Below are positions 9,073 to 15,900 of a stretch of 64,000 bases of DNA, in pieces (within the stretch, counting starts at the first letter, position 1; each line of letters opens with the position of its first letter). Below the pieces are notes generated by a model. That model saw only the letters and a list, made by a program, of their open reading frames with translations, searched no databases and had not been told where the DNA came from. The stretch spans positions 1 to 64,000 of the forward strand of contig NZ_JBFRGP010000005.1 of the NCBI RefSeq assembly GCF_052115385.1, given 5' to 3'. The stretch is from Dyella_D sp052115385 (GTDB lineage: Bacteria; Pseudomonadota; Gammaproteobacteria; Xanthomonadales; Rhodanobacteraceae). A program made the translations under genes and the position numbers.

Positions 9073-11187
9073 TCAACGGTTCTTGCTGGGTTGGGCCTGG
9101 CCATCGGCGACGGCCTCGTCGATCAGCCGGTCGAGCTGGCTGTCGACCTGGCGCGAGACGTCGCGTTCGTGCCTGGAGATGTCCGCCTGCTGGCGGGATA
9201 GATCGGCCTGGCGGCGATTGAGCTCGGCCTGTTCGCGGTCGACGTCGGCGCGTTGGCGATCGATATCCGCCATCTGTTCGTCGATGCCTTTGAGGCGGCC
9301 ATCGAACGAAGCGGCGACATCGGCTGCCTGCGCGCTGTCGTCCCGGCGCAGCTTCAGGCGTTCGTTGCTGATCGCCATGCGTTCGCTGTCCAGTTCGAAG
9401 CGGCGCGAGGCCATGGCCGACATGCGTGCCGCCAGGCCGCCCTGCTGCCCGGCCAGTTCGCCCTGCCGTCCGGCCATCTCACCTTGCTGGCGAGCCATGT
9501 CGCGCATCGGCGCGTAGGTGTCCTTGGCCCGCTGCAGCAGCGCGCGGTCACGCGCCACGTAGGTCTGGTCGCCGCGGCGGATCCACAGCAGCGGCTCGTC
9601 GCCGCGCTGCAGTGCGCGCGCATTGGCCAGGTCGCCTTCGGTGCCGCGCAGGGTGATGTAGTCCGGCTCGATGATGGCGAAGCCGCGCGGCGCGCCGTCC
9701 TGGAGATCGACGTCCACATGCGAGGCGTGGCCGATGCGTACCGGTGACGGCGGCGCGGAAGGCTGCGGCGGCGGGGGGGGCGGCGGTGGGGGCGGAGAAG
9801 GCGCTGCCGGGGGCGGCGGTGGCGGCTCCGGCGCGAGCGGAGGCGTGGGTATGGTCGCAAGTGAGGCCCTGGCCGCGGGCGCTGCCGCGGGCGCTGCCGC
9901 CGGCGTCGGCGTCGGCGAAAGGGCGAGCAGCATGCGCGTGGCGGGCTTCGCGGCAGCGACTGGCGCGGGCGTCGCCGCGACCGGTGCCGGCGTGGCGGCG
10001 ACGGTGGGCATCGGACGCGCCGCTGCCACGGGGCGTGTCGCCGGAATACTTGGCGACGGCGCGGCGTCTGCTTCCGCCGCTGGCGTTCCCGTCGCCTGCT
10101 GCTCGTCCAGCGTGGCGCCGCCGCCGGCATGCACGGTCATGTCCATGCCGCGCGCGGTGACCCGATAAGGCAGCGCACCGGCCAGCGCCACCAGCACCAC
10201 CAGCAGCCATGCGCCCAGGCGCGGCGGCACGCGGTCGGTCTGCTGCAGCAGGGTGAGGCGGCGCTTGAGGTTCTGGAAGGTGGGCGAGGCGCCGGCCAGG
10301 CCGGAGGAGACCGGGAAGGCCACGCCCAGGCGCAGCAGCAGGCGGCCGTAGTCCTGCGGTTCGGCACGGGAGCGGTCCAGTACCTGCGCATCGCACGCTG
10401 CTTCGCGATGAAACGCGTATTCGCGCATCGCCCAGCGTGCCAGCGGATGGAAGAAGAACGCACGCTGCGCCAGCGCCGGAATCCAGCCCAGCCACAGGTC
10501 GCCGCGGCGCAGATGCGCCAGTTCGTGCGCCAGCGCCATCGCGCATTCGTCCGCATCCAGCGTGTGCTCCGTCGGCAGCAGCACCACCGGACGCCACAGG
10601 CCGGCGACCTGCGGCGACACGATCACTTCGGAGCGGCGCAGGTCCGGGCAGCGGCGCAGGCCGAGCGCACGCGCCTGTTCGGCGCATTGCGCAAGCAGCT
10701 TCGCATCGCGCACCGGTTCGGCGTTGCGCATCACCGCGCGCGTCTCGCGCCATTCGCGCAGCGCGCCGAGCAGTTGCAGCGCCATCGCCAGCAGCCACAG
10801 GCTGACCAGGGTCTCGCGCCAGGGCAGGGGCCGGGCCGGCGGGTCATACGCCCGCGCCGACGCAGCCAGCGGCACCGGCACCGGCACCATCGGGCTGCCG
10901 GTCACCGCGGTATGGATCGCGATGCCATGTTCCTGCGGCAGTTCGCCCGACAGCGCGGTGGAATCGGCCGACGGTGCCAGCAGCGGCAGCTCCAGCGGAC
11001 GGCCCAGCGCGAGGCCGAGCATCAGCTGCAGGCCGACCAGCCACCACAGCAGGCAACGCATCGCTGGCGACCAGCGCGGCAGCCAGCGGCACAGCAGCCA
11101 TACCGCGCCGATCAGGACGGCGGCCTGGATGGAGGTCCAGATCAGGCGATCGAGCAGCAGGTCGGCGAAACGGAAATAGCCGTCCAT
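9073..11187 (-). CDS. M56 family metallopeptidase, BlaR1/MecR1-like membrane sensor
   Basis: A 704-residue inner-membrane protein. It has transmembrane segments near 14-33, 43-62, 126-142 and 326-341, a zinc-peptidase motif HELAH at 221-225, and the downstream Glu ligand in HREAACD (about 262). In BlaR1-type systems this peptidase, once triggered outside, leads to cleavage of the BlaI repressor. Instead of a penicillin-binding sensor domain it carries a long Ala/Pro-rich linker, a globular piece and a heptad coiled coil, so the signal is unlikely to be a beta-lactam bound in the BlaR1 manner. The ribosome binding site AAGGAG lies in the end of the upstream blaI-like gene, one nt away. The linker is encoded over a run of eight C residues. 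Confidence 0.9.
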   Translation of the reverse strand: MDGYFRFADLLLDRLIWTSIQAAVLIGAVWLLCRWLPRWSPAMRCLLWWLVGLQLMLGLALGRPLELPLLAPSADSTALSGELPQEHGIAIHTAVTGSPMVPVPVPLAASARAYDPPARPLPWRETLVSLWLLAMALQLLGALREWRETRAVMRNAEPVRDAKLLAQCAEQARALGLRRCPDLRRSEVIVSPQVAGLWRPVVLLPTEHTLDADECAMALAHELAHLRRGDLWLGWIPALAQRAFFFHPLARWAMREYAFHREAACDAQVLDRSRAEPQDYGRLLLRLGVAFPVSSGLAGASPTFQNLKRRLTLLQQTDRVPPRLGAWLLVVLVALAGALPYRVTARGMDMTVHAGGGATLDEQQATGTPAAEADAAPSPSIPATRPVAAARPMPTVAATPAPVAATPAPVAAAKPATRMLLALSPTPTPAAAPAAAPAARASLATIPTPPLAPEPPPPPPAAPSPPPPPPPPPPQPSAPPSPVRIGHASHVDVDLQDGAPRGFAIIEPDYITLRGTEGDLANARALQRGDEPLLWIRRGDQTYVARDRALLQRAKDTYAPMRDMARQQGEMAGRQGELAGQQGGLAARMSAMASRRFELDSERMAISNERLKLRRDDSAQAADVAASFDGRLKGIDEQMADIDRQRADVDREQAELNRRQADLSRQQADISRHERDVSRQVDSQLDRLIDEAVADGQAQPSKNR

Positions 11188-11188
11188 A

Positions 11189-11575
11189 TCACTTCTCCTT
11201 GCGCCGCGACTGCAGTTGATTGACCAGGGCTTCCAGCTCGGCCAGCTCGTTGTCGCTGACCTGGGCTTTCTCGGACATCCAGGCCACGAATGGCGACACC
11301 GAACCGGCCAGGGTCTTTTCCACGAACTGATCCACCGCCTGCCGCATCGCCTCGCCGGGACCGGTGGCGGTGCTGTAGCGATACATGCCGCCCGCCTGGC
11401 GGCGGCGCACATAACCCTTGCCGCGCAGGCGTTCCATCATGGTCAGCACGGTGGAACGCGCCAGGCCGCGCGCTTCGCCAAAGCTGGTGGCCACCTCGCC
11501 GACCGAGGCAGGCTCGTGTTCGGCCAGGTAATGCAGCAAGGCCAGTTCCTGGTCGCCGATCGAAGGCTTGGGCAT
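11189..11575 (-). CDS. BlaI/MecI/CopY family transcriptional repressor
   Basis: A 128-residue winged-helix repressor (SIGDQELALLHYLAEHEPASV, ARSTVLTMMERLRGKGYVRR) with a C-terminal dimerisation helix region. It is first in an operon with the M56 sensor and the coiled-coil protein. Two TACA-N2-TGTA type palindromes lie just upstream, as expected for autoregulation. The likely cleavage site for the sensor lies between DNA-binding and dimerisation parts, by analogy with BlaI. Confidence 0.93.
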   Translation of the reverse strand: MPKPSIGDQELALLHYLAEHEPASVGEVATSFGEARGLARSTVLTMMERLRGKGYVRRRQAGGMYRYSTATGPGEAMRQAVDQFVEKTLAGSVSPFVAWMSEKAQVSDNELAELEALVNQLQSRRKEK

Positions 11576-11590
11576 GACGGGTGATCCGCT

Positions 11591-11637
11591 TGACTACAAG
11601 TGTAGGCACGCTACCCCCTGACTACAGCTGTAGTCAA
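11591..11637. promoter_or_regulatory. Twin BlaI-type operators
   Basis: TGACTACAGCTGTAGTCA (11620-11637) is a perfect 18-bp palindrome. TGACTACAAGTGTAGGCA (11591-11608) is a degenerate copy. Their centres are 29 bp apart, about three helical turns, and the nearer one ends 16 nt before the repressor start. Both carry the TACA-N2-TGTA core known for BlaI/MecI repressors. Confidence 0.85.
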
Positions 11638-11756
11638 TAGGCCGGAACGGACGGATCGCCTGTGCTGTAACGATGTAGCGTTTTCGCTCCGGCGCGAAAA
11701 AGCGGGAGTAGAATGCGCCGCCACCACCACCTGACCCCGCGCACTGGAGTGCGCAT

Positions 11757-11840
11757 ATGAAGACTCTCGACGCTCGTCGCTTGGCTTCCTCTCCCCAACG
11801 CGCTGCCGCGCGGACCGCCATCTCCGTCCCCCGGACCTGA
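11757..11840 (+). CDS. Possible small ORF or leader peptide (27 residues)
   Basis: ATG with a well-placed GGAG starts a 27-codon frame (MKTLDARRLASSPQRAAART...) that ends in TGA 130 nt before the small membrane protein gene. It is basic and lacks hydrophobic segments. A TAGAAT -10-like hexamer lies at 11709-11714 without a convincing -35. It occupies part of the 395-nt stretch 11576-11970, which otherwise holds only the BlaI operators. Support is limited to the ribosome binding site and position; it may be chance. Confidence 0.25.
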   Translation: MKTLDARRLASSPQRAAARTAISVPRT

Positions 11841-11970
11841 GACTGCCAACTACTGCCTAGGCCGCCGCCGAAACCATCGGCGCATCGCCGGTTGCTCGCG
11901 TGCGCGTGTGCGCCGAGCGGCGATGCGCGGATCGCTTCGCATCCGCCATGAATCGCAAGGAGTCCCCGCC

Positions 11971-12168
11971 ATGAAAGCGCTGTTCGCGCGAGCGCTGGCC
12001 AGTCCCTGGCTGCTCGCGCTGTGCCTGCTGCTGTACGTCGGTTTCGTCGGTCCGCAACTGATCTCCGCCACGAACACGTTCGCCGTGATCGTCGGCCTGG
12101 TCGTGCTGGGCCTGCTCGCGGCCTGGAGCTATCGCTTGCTCAGCCGTTTTCTTCGTCACAAGGAATGA
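11971..12168 (+). CDS. Small membrane protein of unknown function
   Basis: A 65-residue protein with two predicted transmembrane helices (SPWLLALCLLLYVGFVG and TFAVIVGLVVLGLLAAWSY) and a basic tail. The start is set by a CAAGGAG ribosome binding site. It ends six nt before the SPFH lipoprotein gene, so the two form an operon, and it may assist that protein in the membrane. No family is recognised. Confidence 0.75.
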   Translation: MKALFARALASPWLLALCLLLYVGFVGPQLISATNTFAVIVGLVVLGLLAAWSYRLLSRFLRHKE

Positions 12169-12174
12169 CTGTCT

Positions 12175-13059
12175 ATGAATCGCTTCGCTAAACGTCTTTC
12201 GATGATCCTGCTCGCGCTGTGCGCACTGCTGCTGCTGGCGGCCTGCGACAAGGTGCCGGCCGGCCACGTGGGCGTGAAGTTCCAGCTCTACGGCGACGGC
12301 AAGGGTTCGCTGCAGGAAATGCCGCCCGGGCGTTACTGGGTGGGTTGGGGCTACGAGATGTACACCTTTCCGACGTTCACCCAGACCTATGCGTTCACCC
12401 GTTCGTCCAATGAAGGACGCCCGGTCGACGAATCGCTGAGCTTCCAGACCGCGCAGGGCCTGATCGTCAACGCCGACGTGGGCATGACGTATCACATCGA
12501 CCCGAGCAAGGTGACCTTGATCTTCCAGAAGTACCGCAAGGGCATCGACGAAATCACCGACGTCTACCTGCGCAATATGGTGCGCGACGCACTGGTGAAG
12601 GAAGCCGCCAACCTGGATATCGAATCGGTGTACGGCAAGGGCAAGGCGCATCTGATCGAGGCGGTGCAGAACGACGTGGCCGCCGAGGTCAGCTCGGTGG
12701 GCATCGTGATCGAGAAGATCTACTGGGTCGGCGAGCTGCGCCTGCCGGACAACGTGGTGCAGTCGATCAACGCCAAGATCCAGGCCACGCAGATGGCCGA
12801 GCAACGCCAGAACGAAGTGGCGCAGGCGCAGGCCGAGGCGCAGAAGGTGGAGGCGGAAGCCGAAGGCAAGGCCAAGGCCGCGCTGACCATCGCCGAAGCC
12901 GAAGCCAAGGCGATCGCGCTGAAGGGCGACGCGCTGCGGCAGAACCCGAACGTGGTGCAGATGTCGGCCGTCGAGAAATGGGATGGCCACCTGCCCACCT
13001 ACAACGGCGGCGGCATGTTGCCGTTCGTGAACCTGCAGGCGCATGAGGCGTCGAAGTGA
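12175..13059 (+). CDS. SPFH/Band 7 (prohibitin-like) lipoprotein
   Basis: A 294-residue protein with a lipoprotein signal (LLLLAACDKVPAGHVGVK, Cys about 24), an SPFH domain (about 28-200) and a C-terminal Ala/Glu-rich coiled coil (EAQKVEAEAEGKAKAALTIAEAEAKA). SPFH proteins form membrane-associated oligomeric rings that scaffold or protect other membrane proteins. A lipid anchor in place of the usual transmembrane helix puts the ring on the periplasmic face. A terminator follows directly. Confidence 0.88.
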   Translation: MNRFAKRLSMILLALCALLLLAACDKVPAGHVGVKFQLYGDGKGSLQEMPPGRYWVGWGYEMYTFPTFTQTYAFTRSSNEGRPVDESLSFQTAQGLIVNADVGMTYHIDPSKVTLIFQKYRKGIDEITDVYLRNMVRDALVKEAANLDIESVYGKGKAHLIEAVQNDVAAEVSSVGIVIEKIYWVGELRLPDNVVQSINAKIQATQMAEQRQNEVAQAQAEAQKVEAEAEGKAKAALTIAEAEAKAIALKGDALRQNPNVVQMSAVEKWDGHLPTYNGGGMLPFVNLQAHEASK

Positions 13060-13065
13060 AGCAGG

Positions 13066-13093
13066 CGGCGGAGCCCACGGGCTCCGCCGTTTT
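13066..13093 (+). terminator. Rho-independent terminator after the SPFH gene
   Basis: CGGCGGAGCCC pairs with GGGCTCCGCCG around a short loop, then TTTT. It starts six nt after the stop codon. Confidence 0.85.
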
Positions 13094-13236
13094 ATCCAGG
13101 GCGCAAGTTCTTGTCGAGCTGAACGCGCGCAGCCCAACCGATGGCAGGGTGGCCTTGATGTCATCCGCCGCACGCATACTTCGAATTCCACGCGCGCGGA
13201 TCCGGCCGTCGCCCACACACCACGAGGTAGCACCCC

Positions 13237-13911
13237 ATGACTCCCCAGGAACAGCAACTTCTCGAGGATTTCCTGCAGCGCCTGGCCGCCGTGAGCGGCG
13301 TGGCCAAGGACGCCCAGGCCGATGCGCTGATCCAGCAGCGCCTGAACGGACATCCCGACGCGCTCTATCTGCTGGTGCAGCGCAGCCTGTTGCAGCAGCA
13401 CGCACTGGATAATGCCAAGGCGCAGATCGCGCAGTTGCAGGCGCAGCAGCAGGGTGGCAGCAGCTTCCTCGGCGGCCAGTCGTCCGGCGGCTGGAGCCAG
13501 CCGCAGCAACCATCGACACCTCCGCCGATGCCGCAGCAGGCAGCCACGCCGGGTTGGCGTGAGCGGCTGTTCGGCGGCGGCGCTGCTCCCGCGCCGCAAC
13601 CGCAGGCTGCGGCACCAAGCTTCCTCGCCAGCGCGGCGACCACCGCGGCCGGCGTGGCCGGCGGCATGTTCCTGTTCAACGGGATCGAAAGCCTGATGGG
13701 AGGCGGCCACCACGGCGGCGGGCTCTTCGGCGGCGGTGGACAGGAGACCGTGGTGGAGAACGTCACGCAGAACAATTTCTACGATGACAGCAACGGCAAC
13801 GCACTGCAGAACGATCATGCGTTCGCGCAGGACAACAACGATTTCAACGGTGATCTGAGCGATGTCGGCGACGTCGGCTTCGACGACGATAACGACAACA
13901 GCTGGGTGTAA
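13237..13911 (+). CDS. DUF2076 family protein
   Basis: A 224-residue protein. The N-terminal part (MTPQEQQLLEDFLQRLAAV to about residue 70) is the DUF2076 helical region with a short coiled coil (NAKAQIAQLQAQQQ). A Gln/Pro-rich linker follows, then a Gly/Ala-rich hydrophobic stretch (about 128-160) and an Asn/Asp-rich acidic tail. Proteins of this family are common in proteobacteria and have no established role; periplasmic or membrane-adjacent placement is possible. It has its own promoter region after the upstream terminator. Confidence 0.85.
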   Translation: MTPQEQQLLEDFLQRLAAVSGVAKDAQADALIQQRLNGHPDALYLLVQRSLLQQHALDNAKAQIAQLQAQQQGGSSFLGGQSSGGWSQPQQPSTPPPMPQQAATPGWRERLFGGGAAPAPQPQAAAPSFLASAATTAAGVAGGMFLFNGIESLMGGGHHGGGLFGGGGQETVVENVTQNNFYDDSNGNALQNDHAFAQDNNDFNGDLSDVGDVGFDDDNDNSWV

Positions 13912-13942
13912 GCGGCCTTCCATCGCAGCAACAACATCCGGC

Positions 13943-14029
13943 GTAGGTTGGGGTGAGCCCTAGGCGAACCCCAACACTCGTGGCGTCCAGGCAGCCCCGT
14001 TGGGGTTCGCTATGCTCACCCCAACCTGC
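13943..14029. repeat. REP pair downstream of the RAYT gene
   Basis: Inverted GTTGGGGT units with feet GTAG on the left and a diverged GCAG on the right. With the elements at 14573-14663 they bracket the transposase gene. Confidence 0.9.
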
Positions 14030-14034
14030 GCGTG

Positions 14035-14565
14035 CTACGAGGAGCGTTCGCCGCCTGGGAAATGGGTGGGATCGCACGCCCAATCCTCGGTAAGAACGCC
14101 TTGCCGGATATAGCGATGGATCGACGAATAAGGCCAGTCGCTGGCTCGTGCGGTGTAGCCGTGTTTAACCGGGTTGATATGGACGTAATCGATGTGCCGC
14201 GTAAGGTCGCGTTGACTGCGAATCTCGTGCTCCCAGTAGCGGCGCTGCCAGATGCAGCGCTCGCTTTTCTTTCGGCGCGATGAGCCTATCGCTTCATCGG
14301 GCTGCATCGCGCGGGAAAAGCGCTGCTTGATGAGCATCCAGCGAGTCGAGTAGTCGCTGTCTCCTTCGGGCAGCGTCCAGATCGCATGCATATGGTCCGG
14401 CATCACGGCCCAAGCTACGGCGGTGAGGGGATGCCCGCGCAAAGTGGCTCTTACCGCGTGGCGCAACATGTCGATGCGATCGACCAGCAGGTGGCTGGAG
14501 CGATCAGCGAGATTGAGCGTGAAGAAGAATGTGCCGCCCGGTGTGCGGGCTCTGCGATAACGCAT
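14035..14565 (-). CDS. REP-associated tyrosine transposase (RAYT, Y1/HuH family)
   Basis: A 176-residue single-domain protein with the HuH motif PDHMHAI (about 60) and the downstream catalytic Tyr region HIDYVHINPVKHG. RAYT proteins bind and cut single-stranded REP hairpins near a GTAG-type tetranucleotide and are thought to spread REPs while seldom mobilising themselves. The gene looks intact and is flanked on both sides by REPs carrying that tetranucleotide, which makes it the likely source of the REPs in this region. Confidence 0.93.
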   Translation of the reverse strand: MRYRRARTPGGTFFFTLNLADRSSHLLVDRIDMLRHAVRATLRGHPLTAVAWAVMPDHMHAIWTLPEGDSDYSTRWMLIKQRFSRAMQPDEAIGSSRRKKSERCIWQRRYWEHEIRSQRDLTRHIDYVHINPVKHGYTARASDWPYSSIHRYIRQGVLTEDWACDPTHFPGGERSS

Positions 14566-14572
14566 GGGTCTC

Positions 14573-14663
14573 GTTGGGGTTCGCTGCGCTCACCCCAACC
14601 TACGGATGCACGCATCCGATCACCATCGGCGTAGGTTGGGGTGAGCCGAAGGCGAACCCCAAC
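14573..14663. repeat. REP pair upstream of the RAYT gene (opposed orientation)
   Basis: An inverse unit at 14573-14603 ending CTAC and a direct unit at 14631-14663 starting GTAG are separated by 27 nt. Here the feet point inward, unlike the other pairs, where they point outward. The region also serves as the spacer to the nrdB 3' end. Confidence 0.9.
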
Positions 14664-14694
14664 ATCGAGCGTAGGGAGGTGCCGAGAGCTGGCG

Positions 14695-15720
14695 TCAGAA
14701 CGCCATGTCGAACGCCACTTCGCCCTGCACACCCACCTGATACGCCGACACGCGGCGCTCGAAGAAGTTGGTCACTTCCTGCACGTCCTGCAGGTCCATG
14801 AAGTCGAACGGGTTCTTCGCGCCGTACTTCTTGGGCAGGTCGAGCTGCGCCAGGCGCTGGTCGGCGCAGTACTCCAGATACTGGCGCATATCCTTCACCG
14901 ACAGGCCGGCCACGCCGCCGGAGAGCACGTCCTCGGCGAACTGCGTTTCGCAGGCGATGGCGTCTTCCAGCATCTCTTCCACTTGCATGCGCATGGCCTC
15001 GTCGAACAGGTCCGGCTCTTCGGCGCGCACCGTGCGCACCACGTCGAAGGCAAAGCCCATATGGCCGGATTCGTCGCGGAACACCCAGTTGGTGCCGGCG
15101 GCCAGGCCATGCAGCAGGCCGCGCGAGCGCAGGAAGTACACGTAGGCGAAGGCGGCGAAGAAGAACAGGCCTTCGATGCAGGCGGCGAAGCAGATCAGGT
15201 TGAGCAGGAACTGGCGGCGCTGTTCGCGCGTTTCCAGGCGCTGCAGGTTCTGCACCGAGTCGATCCACTTGAAGCAGAACTCGCCCTTCTGGCGGATCGA
15301 GGGGATGTTCTGGATCGCGTCGAATGCCTTGTGGCGCTCGGCCGGATCGGGAATATAGGTGTCCAGCAGGGTGAGGTAGAACTGCACGTGCAGCGCTTCC
15401 TCATACAGCTGGCGCGACAGATACATGCGCGCTTCCGGCGCGTTGATGTGCTGGTACAGGTTCAGCACCAGGTTGTTCGCCACGATGGTGTCGCCGGTGG
15501 CGAAGAACGCCACCAGGCGATGGATCAGATGGCGGTCGGCATCGCTCATCTTGGACTTCAGGTCGGTGACGTCCAGCGAGAAATCCACTTCCTCCACCGT
15601 CCAGGTGTTCTTGATGGCGTTGCGGTACATCTCGTAGAACTCGGGATAGCGCATCGGGCGCAAGGTGAGTTCGAAGCCGGGATCGAGGATGTGCTGGCGG
15701 CGGGTGGTTTCGGTGGACAT
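14695..15720 (-). CDS. nrdB: Ribonucleotide reductase class I, beta subunit
   Basis: A 341-residue R2 protein. The di-iron ligands Asp77, Glu108, His111, Glu183, Glu217 and His220 are visible (ATGDTIV, YEEALHVQFY, IEGLFF, RDESGHMGF), and the radical Tyr115 sits four residues after His111. This is therefore a tyrosyl-radical type R2 that supplies the radical to NrdA for deoxyribonucleotide synthesis. Start MSTETTRR has an AAGGA ribosome binding site. It lies 180 nt downstream of nrdA in the same direction and is probably cotranscribed with it. Confidence 0.95.
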   Translation of the reverse strand: MSTETTRRQHILDPGFELTLRPMRYPEFYEMYRNAIKNTWTVEEVDFSLDVTDLKSKMSDADRHLIHRLVAFFATGDTIVANNLVLNLYQHINAPEARMYLSRQLYEEALHVQFYLTLLDTYIPDPAERHKAFDAIQNIPSIRQKGEFCFKWIDSVQNLQRLETREQRRQFLLNLICFAACIEGLFFFAAFAYVYFLRSRGLLHGLAAGTNWVFRDESGHMGFAFDVVRTVRAEEPDLFDEAMRMQVEEMLEDAIACETQFAEDVLSGGVAGLSVKDMRQYLEYCADQRLAQLDLPKKYGAKNPFDFMDLQDVQEVTNFFERRVSAYQVGVQGEVAFDMAF

Positions 15721-15752
15721 GGTTGATCCTTGCGACAACGTGGGGCGAGCAA

Positions 15753-15890
15753 TCCTTCTCCCTCCGGCGACCCGAAGGTAGTCCCCGTGGGAGAGAAGGT
15801 GCCGGCAGGCGGATGAGGGTTCGGGCGGAGTGGGGCTCATCACTCCGGCCGTACCCTCACCCCAACCCCTCTCCCGATGGGAGAGGGGCT
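15753..15890. repeat. Second intergenic repeat family between nrdA and nrdB
   Basis: This stretch holds two hairpins. CCTTCTCCC pairs with a partially matching GGGAGAGAAGG around 15753-15802. CCCCTCTCCC pairs perfectly with GGGAGAGGGG at 15866-15888 (loop GAT). The CCTCACCCCAACCCCTCTCCC wording recalls a common intergenic repeat in related bacteria, distinct from the REPs. It may shape the relative level of nrdB message. Confidence 0.6.
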
Positions 15891-15900
15891 TCGCGTGTAC

